A stretch of DNA of 64,000 nucleotides from Macrolepiota albuminosa (Eukaryota > Basidiomycota > Agaricomycetes > Agaricales > Agaricaceae). Positions 45,546 to 57,090 of the stretch are shown here, piece after piece. Position numbers and translations under genes: made by a program. Position 1 is the first letter of the stretch, and every line of letters begins with the position of its first letter. The DNA lies in contig JAMWFC010000068.1 in NCBI GenBank assembly GCA_027475525.1, positions 1 through 64,000 on the forward strand, in the 5' to 3' direction. Under the pieces are notes generated by a model. That model was not told the DNA's origin, ran no database searches, and worked only from the letters and a program-made list of their open reading frames with translations.

Positions 45546-46440
45546 TAGTGGTAGATGGCAATGCCATCTCTGCCATATAAGTGACCATGGACAATAGCAA
45601 TGGACATCTCTATTGACACCATGCCACAGAGAAGAAGCTGCTAGTCAAATGACACTGACTAGACAGTGGCAGGAAAGTGCCCATCATGGAGGATGAAGAG
45701 CAGGAAGAGCAAGTTTGTGTGAGCTTGCCAGCAAATAGTCCAGTGCTAATAGTGCTGGAAAGCAAGGCTTTAGAGTATGAACATACTCTGAAGAGAGGGG
45801 AAAGCCCCAAGAAAAAGTGTAAAAAGCAGAGTAAGCCTGAGGATGAGAAGCTTCAGCACACAACAAGCATGAATTGTCAACCAACGTTGTCTCAAGTCAA
45901 AGTTGAGGACCTTGTGGCAGAGGATGAACAGGAAATGATGGAGGACAAAACATCCTCCACACAGGCAAACTGGTCAATCTGAGATCAACCTGTACCTCAT
46001 CCCATGTTTGAATGGGTGTTTGATCCACAGATGCCTGCGAAGTAGAATGAACTAGTGGCATCTATGTATGCATGGAATGGACCACGCTAGATGCTGAAGG
46101 AGGAGTCATATTGTCAGGCTAGTGATGATGAGATATCACCACCAAGCAAGGTGTTTTTCAATAGACTGTTTGTGACATTGGGGAGAAGCAAAGGGATTGT
46201 GCTCATGTGATTGCACATACCAGACAAGAGTAAGCTGAGGATTACTGCCCTCAGAGAGAAGTACACTTGCCCAGTAGTACAAGCAAAGTTACCCAGGCAT
46301 CTATGCCAGGACATGGACCAGAAAGGCAAAGGTAAAACTGTTGGTTTTACGGAGGAGGATATCCCAAACCTGTGGCTGCAATGGCAGCAGGAACTTGTGG
46401 ATATTCTGAACAGAACCAAGGAGGAATTACCTCCTTGACA

Positions 46441-46445
46441 TAAAG
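46441..46445. other. Target-site duplication TAAAG of element B, left copy
   Basis: TAAAG at 46441-46445 is repeated at 57704-57708, immediately outside the two LTRs of element B. Confidence 0.95.
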
Positions 46446-46944
46446 TGTAAGGGCAACCTCTAGAGGCTGTGGCTCAGTCACACAGCTGGCAGAGGGAGAT
46501 CCAAAGTGTATTAGAATATATACTGACAATATCAAGGTAGCTACTCATCTGGCAGAGGGAGATCCAAAGAGAACAAATCTAGGGATTCCCTATGCCAGGT
46601 TGGACACTTCTGGGGCCTCTGAAGCATGGGAAACAACTGTACAGTACAACAAAACCTTAAAAACTCGAAAATTGCCTACACAAACACTTGTACAAATAAG
46701 GGGCAAACTCTGACAAACTCTGGCTTATATAAGCAGTCTGGAAGCAGTGCTGAGTGGGCCCACACTTGTCTGAATGGTGGCTAAAGAACCAGAGCATCTC
46801 AAGGGCTGAGAGTAGTACTAACAGATAGTGTTGAAAGAATAGAAACAGTAAAATGAAATAATGTCAGAAGAAATAAGAGAATGAATGGAAGGAGAGTGAA
46901 GAGATAAGGAGTGAGAAAAGGAAGAAATGAGGAGTTCTCTGACA
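46446..46944 (-). repeat. 3' LTR of element B (499 bp)
   Basis: On the plus strand it begins TGTAAGGGCAACC and ends CTCTGACA; on the coding strand it runs TGTCAGAG..CTTACA. It contains an internal direct repeat of GGCAGAGGGAGATCCAAAG about 62 bp apart. A TATATAA box lies near 46726. Confidence 0.95.
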
Positions 46945-46962
46945 TCACCCCCCTCTAGAGCG
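46945..46962 (-). promoter_or_regulatory. Polypurine tract of element B
   Basis: On the coding strand CTAGAGGGGGGTGA lies directly before the 3' LTR. Confidence 0.8.
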
Positions 46963-47094
46963 CGGCGTCTCGACGTGCTGGATGGAAGTAGTTCTGGATG
47001 GCCTGGTCTACCTTGGAAAGAGAATAGAGGCCTCTGATTGCCCAGGGAGCATTGGGATGCTGTTGATAGAATTCCTGGACCAAGGCAGGGGCAT

Positions 47095-47099
47095 GGACA
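47095..47099. other. Target-site duplication GGACA of element C, left copy
   Basis: GGACA at 47095-47099 is repeated at 51613-51617, directly outside the Copia LTRs. Confidence 0.95.
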
Positions 47100-47347
47100 T
47101 GTTAAAAGTGTACCATGTTTCTGAACCTCTAACTGGGAAACAGGAGACATGTATCATGTGGGATCAGCTATGCCCTTCCTTAAAATGTTTTTTATTTTCT
47201 CTGCCACACCTCAGTTCGTACCGCATTGACATGCACAATACTGAGGTGTGTATCTTTTACCTTTTAGTGAAGTATGATACTCATATTAGTTACCTAGCAA
47301 CATTTGGTCTATTTAGACTTCAAATCTGTGCATGTCAATTGCTGACA
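47100..47347 (+). repeat. 5' LTR of element C (248 bp)
   Basis: Runs from TGTTAAAAGTG to TTGCTGACA. GGTTATGGGCCCC follows directly and is the probable primer-binding position. Confidence 0.95.
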
Positions 47348-47503
47348 GGTTATGGGCCCCATAGCCTAACAGCAAAGACAGAGAGAAACAAACTATACGG
47401 AAGCATTAGAATTCCATCCTCCAACTGCAAAAGCTAACCACTCGGTCCCTCCAAGATCACCCGGATCACTCCAGGAAACACACGATGTCAAGACATACAA
47501 AAC

Positions 47504-48300
47504 ATGTCAGACACCACGGCATGCCCGACACTCACTGGACCCGAGAACTTCCAAATCTGGAAGATGAGGATATTAGGAAAGCTCTGGCAAGAAAAAGTAT
47601 GGGAAACAGTCACAACAGTGAGGTTCCCAGACGCACCAAATACTCTGACTGGACACTCTGAAAGCTGGGCCATCCAGGATTCAAAGGCCATCAGCATCAT
47701 CATTGCACATGTATCCGACAACCTGCTACTCCAAATTGGTAACCTACTGAGCGCAAAGAAAATGTATGATAAACTCGTTGAAATCCATGAGAACACCAAC
47801 GTTGGTGTCAGCGCCTTTTACACATACGTCCACATGAACCGACTCAAGTGGGATGGATCCCCTTCCTCGTTGAACGGTCATATATCTGCAATATTAGCTG
47901 ATGATGCGAAACTCACGGCGATGAAAAAGGAAGTTGATTGTGAGTTTCTCGCATTCATACTACTCGACTCCCTTCCTGAAGAAGGCATATGGAAATCTTT
48001 CCGTGCAACTGTCCTAAGCTCCATGTCATCCAGAAAGAGTCTATCCTTTTCGGAAGTTGCAGACCGCCTCAAGTTTACCGTAACTGCCCAACAAGGATCT
48101 TCATCAGCAGATGCTGCTCTGAAGGCTGATTGTAACAGCCAAACACAAACCAAAGGGTAAAACCAACGTGTGGTGCGAATTCCACAAATCGGCATCTCAC
48201 AACACATCCGATTGCCGCACACTTAAAGCAAAAAAGGACAGGAAGAAAAAGAAGGGCAAAAAGAAAACGAGAACGAAGGCAAACCAGGCCAGTCACAACT
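47504..48300 (+). pseudogene. Element C Gag
   Basis: The 218-codon frame is the UBN2-type Copia Gag: TGPENFQIWKMRILGKL near the start, LLSAKKMYDKLVEIHE, then LLDSLPEEGIWKSFRATVL. After a stop and frame change at 48158 a zinc-knuckle-like CEFHKSASHNTSDCR continues at about 48173-48220, followed by a Lys-rich tail. Confidence 0.88.
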
Positions 48301-48439
48301 CTGAATCTGAAAGTGAGAGCTCAGAAGGAATGGAGAGCACTTTGGACGGTGGGAGCATAGGAATTTTGAGTACCAAATTACCCATGTCTCTAAGGCTTTA
48401 ATGTCACACATTTTGGCCTATGTTGGGAGTGCCTCAAAG

Positions 48440-48720
48440 GACTTTGCCAGCTCACACACCATAGCTGACTCCGGTGCATTGGCCCACATGACTCCCCATC
48501 GCGAATAGTTCAAATGTGGCATCTTCAAGGAATTAAAGCCTCCCTGAAAAATTCACTTCGGGGACAATTCTTATGTCGAGGCTATTGATATCGGCACAGT
48601 CATGCTCGAATGTGTAGTTGATGGCTGCACCAGGATCACAGAACTCAAGAGTACCCTATATGTCCCCTCTTTCCAGCTCAGCCTCATATCGATACGCCAG
48701 CTCAACAAGGCTGGGTATTA
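48440..48720 (+). pseudogene. Element C protease
   Basis: TIADSGALAHMTPHRE-stop-FKC, then IHFGDNSYVEAIDIG and STLYVPSFQLSLISI, follow the Copia protease pattern with the DSGA active site. A TAG stands where Trp is expected after HRE. Confidence 0.8.
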
Positions 48721-48879
48721 CACAATGTTTAAGAATGGAGCAAAATAAAGACCTCAAAGGGATGAAAAGTAATGCTCATGGGGTCACAAAAGGGAGACTT
48801 ATACCACTTCAATGTATCCTCCCCAATGCACGCACTCACATCCATTGACATCAATACGCTACACTGGCATCTTGCGCAT

Positions 48880-50220
48880 ATATCTCCGAATTGACTCATT
48901 CAAATGGTAAATGATGGATGCATCAAGGAGATCGACAAATCAACGGGAAAACTGAAATTCTGTGAACTGTGCATGTTAGCAAAATCAAAGAAACTTCCTT
49001 TCAGGCACAAAGGGCAAAAAGCCACCCATCCGTTTCAGATCATACACTCAGACGTTGGGGGACCAGTGACACCAGCAGATTGCCATGGAAACAAATACTG
49101 GATCTCATTCATCAATGGGTATGGGTGCTTCCCTTGGGTGTACTTCATGAAAAGAAAAGACGAGGCTCTATCACGTTTCCGTGAGTTCAAAAACAATGTC
49201 CGAGCCCATCTAGGAGCTGAGATTGGAGAGCTCCACCTCTCCAAAAACTTCATAAACTTCTTTCAATCAGACAAAGGCAGGGAATACATTGGAAGAAGTT
49301 TCCAAGATAAACTCGGGAAAACTGGTACTGTACACCTAACGACGGCACCCGACACCCCTGAACAGAATGGACTGGCTGAACGCATGAATCAATCCCTTGT
49401 AAACACCATGACCGCGATACTCATAGAGTCAGGACTACCAAACTCTTTCTGGTCAGATGCGATGGCAACTGCCGCCACTGTCATCGGAAGGACACTGGCC
49501 TCCAGCTTGAAGGGCAAAGTACTTTACGAGGTAATCTTCAAGCGCAAGGTTGACATCTCCTGGCTTCGGCCATTCAGATCGACTGCTTATGCCCTTATCC
49601 CCAAAGACAAACACGAGGGAAAGTTTGCAAGCAAGGCACGCAAAGCCATGCTCATTGGCTACATTACTGGAAAGAAGGCTTACAAACTCTTAGACTTAAA
49701 AACAAGAAAAGAGTTCAGCAGCTGCCATGTCCGTTTTGACAAAACTCCCTGCCTAACCACAGAAATCCTCGAATCCAGAAAGCAGACGGCACCAGGATCA
49801 GAACATGAGTGGGAGCCGAATATGTTGCCCATGCCAAAGGGAGTAAAACTGATTACCTCCAAATTAGTGTTTTGCGTGAAGTACAATGCAAATGGAAACG
49901 TCAAACGTTACAAAGTGCGGATTGTTGCCCAGGGGTTCACCCAAGTGGAAGGTGTGGACTATAAAGAAGTGTGGGCACCAGTCGCAAACCTAGAGTCGAT
50001 ACGAATAATCTTGGCACTGGCAGCGAAATATGATTTAGAATTAGACCAGATGGACGTTGCCACCACATACCTGAATGGAGAACTGGAAGAAGAACTCTAC
50101 ATGGTCCCACCTGAAGGCGTAAAAATACCGCGAGGCCACTGTTGGTGTTTGAGGCGTTCACTGTATGGGCTTAAGCAAGCCAGCAGGACCTGGAATGTCA
50201 CACTAGACAAAAAGCTATGA
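48880..50220 (+). pseudogene. Element C integrase fused to the reverse transcriptase start
   Basis: The longest open frame (438 codons from 48904) includes the GAG-pre-integrase CELCMLAKSKKLPF and core residues IHSDVGGP, FQSDKGREY and EQNGLAERMN (DDE). SFWSDAMATA follows, then LITSKLVFCVKYNANGNVKR, FTQVEGVDYKEVWAPVAN, DQMDVATTYLNGELEEELYM and SLYGLKQASRTW of the RT. The stretch between integrase and RT is much shorter than in typical Copia, so an internal deletion near 49800-49830 is likely. It ends at TGA 50218-50220, where Trp is expected. Confidence 0.9.
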
Positions 50221-51260
50221 AACTTCGGATTCACGTGCCTAAACGCTGAAACGTGCCTCTATGTGTATTGAAAAGAAAGTAAAATCTGCTTCCTGGTAGT
50301 GTATGTTGACAACTTTATTCTCGCGGCAAACTCACGCCCCTTCTTAAATGAAGTAAAAACACAACTAGGAAGCATCTTCAAGATGCGTGACCTAGGAGCG
50401 GCGACTTATATCTTAGGAATTCAGATCAAGAGGGATCAGAAAGCATGCACAATAAACTTGAGCCAGCAACAATACATCAAGGCCATTGTCAAGCGATACG
50501 GCATGACAAATTCCAAGCCAACTTGGACCCCTATGGCCATGAGTTCGAGACTTACAGCTGAGGACCCTGAAAACAACGTCACGGTCATGGATATGGAAAT
50601 CGGTGGAAAACACGTAACATATTCAAGCATAGTCAGATCACTCATGTATGCCATGATGGGGACAAGACCAGACATTGCCTATGCCGTTGGTGTACTCGGA
50701 CAATTCAGTGTGAACCCAAAGCGGCACCATTGGAATGCCGCAAAGCGGGTACTACAATACCTCAACACTACCAGCAGAATGGAATTACGATTCGATGGAA
50801 ACGACGTTGGAATGGATATGTCCTTCCATGGGTACTCAGACGCTGACTGGTCTGGAGATGTTGACACATCCTGATCGACCTCCGGATACGTATTCATCTC
50901 CGTTTGAGGCACCATAGGGTGGGCAAGTAAGCGCCAGACCATGGTAGCGCTGTCATCAACTGAATCTGAGTATATCAGTTTATACTATGCAGGACAGCAT
51001 TTGGCATGGCTTCGAATCTTCTTTGAAGACATCGGACATGTGCAAAAAGGACCCTCAGATTTATTGTGCAACAACCAAGCCACAATAATCATAACAAAAG
51101 AAGCCCAATACCGGTCTCAAACAAAACACATTCAACGTAAATACCATTACCTCTGGGACAATTTGGTAGTGAAAGGCGAGGCTACTGTATGATACGTACC
51201 CACTGAAGACATGGTGGCAGACATATTCACAAAGGCCCTTCCTCACAACAAGCACTGGAA
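50221..51260 (+). pseudogene. Element C reverse transcriptase end and RNase H
   Basis: After two stops the frame continues with VYVDNFILAA (YVDN at the YVDD position), LGIQIKRD, TRPDIAYAVGVLGQF and HGYSDADWSGD (RNase H Asp). KRQTMVALSSTESEYISL (Glu), CNNQATI and a region ending DMVADIFTKALP follow. All domains are recognisable; stops occur at 50872, 50907 and 51190. Confidence 0.88.
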
Positions 51261-51302
51261 GTTTGCGAAGGCCATGGGACTCCGCCTTCCCATGAGTGGG
51301 AG

Positions 51303-51612
51303 TGTTAAAAGTGTACCATGTTTCTGAACCTCTAACTGGGAAACAGAAGACATGTATCATGTGGGATCGGCTACGCCCTTCCTTAAAATGTTTTTTATTT
51401 TCTCTGCCACACCTCAGTTTGTACCGCATTGACGTGCACGATACTGAAATGTGTATCTTTTACCTTTTAGTGAAGTATGATACTCATATTAGTTACCTAG
51501 CAATATTTGGTCTATTTAGGTAATAAAGTAGTTTGTACCACATTGACGTGCACAATACTGAGCAACATTTGGTCTATTTAGACTTCAAATCTGTGCACAT
51601 CAATTGCTGACA
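51303..51612 (+). repeat. 3' LTR of element C (310 bp) with a 62-bp internal duplication
   Basis: Matches the 5' LTR except for an extra 62 bp after ATTTGGTCTATTTAG (about 51521-51582). The extra part repeats an inner LTR segment (GTTTGTACC.CATTGACGTGCAC) in slightly diverged form. A purine-rich tract (GAGTGGGAG) precedes the LTR. Confidence 0.93.
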
Positions 51613-51617
51613 GGACA

Positions 51618-51780
51618 TTCTCTTGTGGCTCCCAGGAGATGTCCTCAATTCTGTAGCCCTTCCACTTGACCTTGAACTGAAGCTTATTCCTAAAGAGTCA
51701 GCTGTCTAGGATCCGTTCCACTTCGTACTCTTCTTGGTTGTTTACCAGAACTGGTGGTGGAGGTGGCTGTGGACGTCGAC
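51618..51780 (-). pseudogene. Element B chromodomain, split by element C
   Basis: NNQEEYEVERILDS-stop-LFRNKLQFKVKWKG, then EDISWEPQENV, is an integrase-linked chromodomain with the aromatic positions (Y, W, W) kept. Just after WEPQENV the sequence is interrupted by element C and resumes at 47094 down to about 46970 (ALVQEFYQQHPNAPG). Confidence 0.85.
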
Positions 51781-52129
51781 CTGGAATTGGATCCTCTGGG
51801 GCTGGAGAAAGCTTCACCACATTGAAGACTGGATGGAGTCGACTCATTCCACTAGGCAGCTTGAGTCGATAGGCAAGTGGGCCTACCTGCCATACTATAG
51901 GAAAGGGTCCTAGACAACGGTGAGAGAGCTTCTGAGAAGGTCAGGTGGTAGCAATGTCAGAGGCATCCAGGTAGACTCAATCTCCAGGCTTGTACTTGGG
52001 GGCTGGAGTTCGTCCACGATCATAGTAGCGGGCCATGTCATCCTTTGCCTTAGCTAAAGCTGCCTTGGCTTCCTCCTGGGCTGCCTTCATCCGATCTATG
52101 AACTTGTTGGCAGCTTCATTCTCTGAAGG

Positions 52130-53010
52130 TCATCCATGAGGCTCGAATCCCATCCGAGGATGTCGACCAGTATCTAGAAGGAAAGGAGACATCTGGGTGG
52201 CAGCGTGTACACGGTTGTTGTACTGGAACTCTGCCTCTGGTAATAGATCGTCCCAGTCATCCTGTCGTTCATTGCAGAAGAGCCGGAGATACTGTTCTAG
52301 CTCCTGGTTGACATGCTCAGTCTGGCCATCAGATTGGGGGTGGTAGGCTGTGGAAGTGTGGAGTTTGACATGGAGGAGGCGATACAGTTCTCTAGTAGAC
52401 TCTGCCACAAACTGAGGTCCATGGTCCGAGACGTAAGCATCTGACAACCCATGGAGCTTCCAGACATGCTTCCGGTACAGATTGGCAGCGCCCATGGCTG
52501 AGCAAGTAGTGTGTGTTGAAATAAAATGAGCACGCTTGCCACAGAGATCCACTACCACCATGATTGCATCATATCCATGAGAATCAGGTAACTCAACAAT
52601 GAAGTCTACCGAGGCCACACTTCAATGCTCAGCTGGGATAGGCAATGGATGAAGTTGTCCCATAGGAGGCTGACGACGAGGCTTAGTCCAAAGGCAAAGA
52701 TTGCAGGTGGAGGTGTAAGAGCCAATATACCATGACATTTGAGGCCACCAGTAATTCCATGAGACCAGCTCCAGTGTCTTCCATCTGCCAGGATGTCCTG
52801 CAACTTGAGAGTCATGATGCTGCTCCACAATCTGCCTCCGGAGGTCTGGCAGGTTGGGAACATAAATGCATCCCTGAAAGGTGAGAAGACCATTCTCCAG
52901 AGACCACTCATCGGTGTGAATGGACTTCACTCCAGTTTTCTCTCAAGCATGCAAGGCCATGGCAGCCTTAGCTACCAGATCTTCTTGAGCGCCCTCCCGG
53001 TTACCTCGTC
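52130..53010 (-). pseudogene. Element B integrase
   Basis: The HHCC zinc module is HHDSQVAGHPG..CNLCLWTKP. The catalytic core has [17 protein letters not shown] (first Asp), [12 protein letters not shown] (second Asp) and [17 protein letters not shown] (Glu), a complete DDE triad, followed by [16 protein letters not shown]. Confidence 0.9.
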
Positions 53011-53044
53011 GGATGTCTCAAAGGATGCTCACTTCTTCTCCCTG

Positions 53045-53197
53045 GCCAACCACACCTTCTAGAGCATGGATAGCAAATAGTTCTGGCTTTAGAAGTACAA
53101 TATTGTCATTGTCACTAGCTCGCCAACCACACCTTCTAGAGCATGGATAGCAAATAGTTCTGGCTTTAGAAGTACAATATTGTCATTGTCACTAGCT
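53045..53197. repeat. Tandem duplication with period 77 (76 matching bases)
   Basis: 53045-53120 is repeated at 53122-53197 with one extra base between. Located in the pol region of element B. Confidence 0.95.
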
Positions 53198-53249
53198 TCT
53201 GAACCATGGTCTGCTTGCTTAGAAAGCACATCTGGCTTACCCATGCTCC

Positions 53250-53760
53250 ATCCAGGTTTGTGATGCAGAGAGAAGTCAAAGTTGGCCAGATACAAGGACC
53301 ATCAAGCCTGTTGGTGGTTAAGTTTCTTGGCCGTCCAAAAGTACTCTAAGTTCTTGTGATCAGTCCACACCTTGAATTTATGCCTGGCACCCTCAAGGAA
53401 ATGTCACCACTCCTCAAATGACCAAATGATAGCTAGCATCTTCTTGTCATGGATCTCATAATTTTGCTCAACAGCATTGAGACTCTTGGAGTAGAAAGTC
53501 ACAGGATGCCACTTACCATCCTCCTCTTGACTGTTGAGAGAGAATGGCCCCAGTAGCAAAATCTGAGCTATTAGCTTTGACACAGAAGGGAGAGTCATCA
53601 TCTGGAATATAAGAACAGGCTTTGAAGTGACTGCCTGTTTGAGGGCATCAAAGGCTGTCTGCTGTGCTGCATCCCAGTGCCAAGGAGTGTCCTTAGTGGT
53701 GAGATTGAAGAGGGGCCGGGCATGGTGTGAGAAATCCTGAATAAACCTCCCCAGTGCCAA
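53250..53760 (-). pseudogene. Element B RNase H
   Basis: Contains AAQQTAFDALKQAVTSKPVL before the domain, then HPVTFYSKSLNAVEQNYEIH and KMLAIIWSFEEW with the Glu. HQQA-type and FSLHHKPGWSMGKPDVLSK text marks the end of the domain. The first catalytic Asp region (usually DAS) reads KLIAQILLLG and seems mutated. Confidence 0.75.
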
Positions 53761-54932
53761 GGAGTGTCCTTAGTGGTGAGATTGAAGAGGGGCCGGGCAT
53801 GGTGTGAGAAATCCTGAATAAACCTCTGGTAGAAGTTGGTGAAACCCAGGAAGGCCTGAACCTCCTTCTTGTTCTTAGGCTCTGGCCACTCCGCTACACC
53901 AGCCACCTTGACTGGGTCCATCTCAGCCATTCCATGAGAGATGATCAGTCCAAGATATTCAACCTTAGTCTGCTCAAACTCGCACTTCTCTGGCTTAAGA
54001 TAGAGCTGGTGCTGGCGAAGACGTTCCAGTACGATGCGCGTAATCCGACGATGCTCCTCTAGAGTCTTGGTATAGATGAGAATATTGTCAAGGTATACGC
54101 ACACAACACCTTCCGCTATGAGGTCTTGGAAAATGTTGTTCATCATAGTCTGGAAGGTGGCAGGGCTATTAGTGAGGCCAAAGAACATTACCAGAGGTTC
54201 AAAGAGTCCACGATTTGTTTGGAATGCTCCCTTCCACTCATCTCCTTCTTTGATGCGCACATTGTTGTAGCCCCAGCGGACATCCAACTTGGTAAAGTAG
54301 CATGCACCTCGGAGGTTGTTGACAAGCTCTGAAATGAGTGGTAAGGGGTAGCAATTCTTCACAGTCATCGCATTCAAGACTCGATAGTCCTGAACCAGAT
54401 GTAGAGATCCATCCTTCTTCTTAATGAAGAAGACTGGAGAGGCCATCGGAGACTTTGAGGGACGGATGCGACCAGAGTCTAAATTCTCCTGCAAAAAGGC
54501 ATCAAGCTCATCCTGTTCTCTGGGAGAGAGTGGGTAGACCTTGCAGCTAGAGGGCTCAGCGTTGGGTGTAAGCTCAATTGCATGGTCCCACTGCTTATGC
54601 TCTGGCAGGGAGTCAAATGATGCCTTAGAGAAAACATCCTCAAAGTCTTGCAGATGATGAGGAACTGCATCTTGAAATGACTTAGGAGCAGAGTTGGCAG
54701 CAAATGCCTGAGCTAGCCGCTGGGAGGTAGTTTGGCTAGCTCTAATCTCTGCTACAGTTGGTGGAGGTCGTAACGTAGTTGCATAAATCCTATCACCTGT
54801 CTCAATAGCCTCGTCTGGAGACTCTGGGTCAGGAGCGCATCCAAATTCACCCTCATGTCCATCTTCCATCTGGGCTTCACTCACTACACCTTGAACGTCC
54901 TCATAGAGGGCCTCTCTATAAGGGAACACCAA
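53598..54932 (-). pseudogene. Element B reverse transcriptase
   Basis: The 444-codon frame contains HLQDFEDVFSKASFDSLPEH, then the RT core: SPVFFIKKKDGSLHLVQDYR, KLDVRWGYNNVRI (palm Asp), FGLTNSPATFQTMMN and VYLDNILIYTKTLEEH (YLDN at the YxDD position). The connection NKKEVQAFLGFTNFYQRFI follows. The last 60 codons after the 77-bp repeat at 53673-53826 are read out of frame because of that repeat. Confidence 0.9.
53673..53826. repeat. Perfect 77-bp tandem duplication
   Basis: 53673-53749 equals 53750-53826. It shifts the reading frame at the RT/RNase H junction of element B. Confidence 0.97.
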
Positions 54933-54980
54933 GGGAGGAGGATCCAGTAGGTCGAGGTCTGCAAAGGGGAGGTGTCCAAC

Positions 54981-55415
54981 TCAGCAAGCCCGGATAGCAG
55001 CACGCTCACGGACTGACTCTCTGCGCTCCTCTCTCACTTCCTTAGCACATGTGGAACACCGTCGAGGGCAGCGGCTCATGCTCACCTTACCCTTGGCCCA
55101 GTCAATCTCAGGATTGTGATCATGCAGCCAGGAGAACCCAAGTATCATGTCCTGCTTTCCTAGGCTGGTAACCGCAAAGACTGCACGCTCCGAATGAGTC
55201 TGATAATGAAGGACTAAATCTACCACTGAGTGGATGGATCCAGCTTCATTGAGCGTACCGTCAATGTTATAGACTGGAATAGGGTGAGAGAGGGGATGGG
55301 TAGTGAGCTGGTGTTGTTCCACATAATGGGTGTCTAGGAAGAGTCCAGTAGCACCACTGTCCAAGAGAGCTATGACGCTTCGAGTCTGCTGAGTGTCAGT
55401 TGTCTCAATCTCCAC
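54981..55415 (-). pseudogene. Element B aspartic protease
   Basis: A 144-codon frame with the retropepsin active site ALLDSGATGLF, then AVFAVTSLGKQDMILGFSWL, the usual second motif. It ends in a basic, Cys-containing segment. Confidence 0.88.
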
Positions 55416-55541
55416 ATTCAGACGCAGAGAGTTGGGAGAGGGAGTAGAGGCAACAACATAGCGAGCTGAGTGTCAGTTGTCTCAATCTCCACATTCAGAC
55501 GCAGAGAGTTGGGAGAGGGAGTAGAGGCAACAACATAGCGA
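55388..55541. repeat. Perfect 77-bp tandem duplication
   Basis: 55388-55464 equals 55465-55541. It lies just upstream of the protease of element B and breaks the Gag-Pol frame. Confidence 0.97.
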
Positions 55542-55899
55542 TGAGGAAGGCATTGTTTCCAAGCTGGAACATGTGGTCGTCGGACAGGGGAAGGAGGAGA
55601 GGAGGTCTTAGCTGAGGCTTGGACCAAGGGGGTATTTTGTACGTCGGAGGGGGTGCTTACAGTTTCAGTCAGAGAATCAGGAACAGGGAGCAATACATTA
55701 GAAGACTCTACTGATTGACATGTAAACTGATTAGCACCAGGCGGCGGAGGCGTACAACTCATCCGTCGCTCTATTGAAAACCCTCCCCTGCAGAACCAAA
55801 GGACACATCTGATGGTTCTGCTACAGCTTCCACAGGACCCAAGGACTCCTCCAAAGGTTCTGCTTCAGTCTGTACATCTGGGGAGGGGTTTCCTCAAAC

Positions 55900-57090
55900 G
55901 TCTCAGGCAGCAAGGAGCTGGAGAAGGAGCTCCTCCTGCTCTAAAGCTGAGAGATAGCGCACCTCTAACCCCTGGGGACAATACCGAGCAAAGTGACCAG
56001 GCTTTCCACAGTGACCTCTAAAGCTGAGAGATAGCGCACCTCTAACCCCTGGGGACAATACCGAGCAAAGTGACCAGGCTTTCCACAGTGACAGCAGAGG
56101 AGAGGAAGGGAGGAACATTGACGAGAGGCATTGACATCCATAGGTACTCCAAAAGGAAGAGGACATGCTGCAGGTACCTGAGCTGGGGGTGGAGCGCAAA
56201 ATGGAAGGGAGGGCTGGATGGGATGACGAGCAGAAAACAATGCCTGTGAGGTGGAGCTCATGTCGCAACTCCATGAGCTGCTACTGATCATGTGCTACCT
56301 GATACCAGGTCTCAATACTTGTGTCATCAGGTCGTCCCTCAGCCATGCTGTCAATCCAGTCCATGAGAGAGGGAAGGAGGCCATCTCAGAAGGTGAGACA
56401 GAGCTGAAGACCATCCAGATAACAGGCCTGTTCAGCAAGAGCTCTGAAGGAGTCGATGTACTCATCTAGGGTCCGCTTCCCCTGCCCATATCAATGAGGA
56501 TCTTGGAGAGTGAGGGCTGCCACCTTAGCAGGGTCCAAGGGGAAGAACTCTGTCCAAAACTCCTTCTCAAACTGATCCCAACTTCCAAAACTCTCCACTC
56601 CTCCAGGGCGTCGAAAGACTCGTAGCGCGTATGTCGAAGCTCGCCCAGACTTCATGTAAAAAAGAACCCAAGTGATCTTGAGAGCATCAGAGGGAAAAGC
56701 CTCACCACTGAGCTGAATATAGGTGATGCAGGACTGCAGGAAATGCTCGCCTATCGCTTGGTCACCATTGAATGCATCTGGGAGTGCTGGGCAAGGAAGA
56801 TTGGCATGAACTGGAGGGGAGGCCCCAAAGCGAGGGACTGGGGGTGTGCCAGCCCTAACTGGAGGTGCCTGGAGAGGGGTAGGAGTGAGAGGGAGGCGCT
56901 CTAAGAGGGCCTGAAGGGAATGGGAGATGGTGTCTGTGGCCTGATGTAATCCAGCAAGTTCGGTGGTGTGGAGGGTGAGGGAAGCTTGAGTAGTCTGCAC
57001 CTGAGTCTCCAGAGCAAGCAAGCAACCCCAGGCATCATCCTGAGGGGCAGAAGCGTCCAGGAGAGTGTCTGAGGGGGCTGGTTGGGTCAT
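55900..57090 (-). pseudogene. Element B Gag with zinc knuckle
   Basis: The first frame (57090-56491, 199 codons) carries the retrotransposon Gag domain: FNGDQAIGEHFLQSC, then the ASTYALRVFRRPG-type helix region and WDQFEKEFWTEFFPLD. A TGA ends the frame at DPH-stop-YGQGKRTLDEY, probably a mutated sense codon. A CCHC zinc knuckle (CHCGKPGHFARYC) follows near 56060-56100. It occurs twice only because of the 77-bp duplication at 55939-56092. Confidence 0.85.
55939..56092. repeat. Perfect 77-bp tandem duplication
   Basis: 55939-56015 equals 56016-56092. It duplicates most of the zinc knuckle of element B Gag. Confidence 0.97.

Larger units (their letters stand above)
47100..51612 (+). mobile_element. 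Ty1/Copia element C (innermost element of the nest)
   Basis: A 4.5-kb Copia element with LTRs starting TGTTAAAAGTG and ending GCTGACA, flanked by GGACA. Gag, protease, integrase, reverse transcriptase and RNase H follow in Copia order on the plus strand. CpG is frequent in its coding part, unlike element A. Several single stop codons are present, so this copy is not autonomous. Confidence 0.95.

Noticed and set aside
53404..53760. A separate second gene overlapping the element B RT frame
   Set aside because: The overlap is produced by the 77-bp duplication at 53673-53826, which repeats the same protein segment in another frame.
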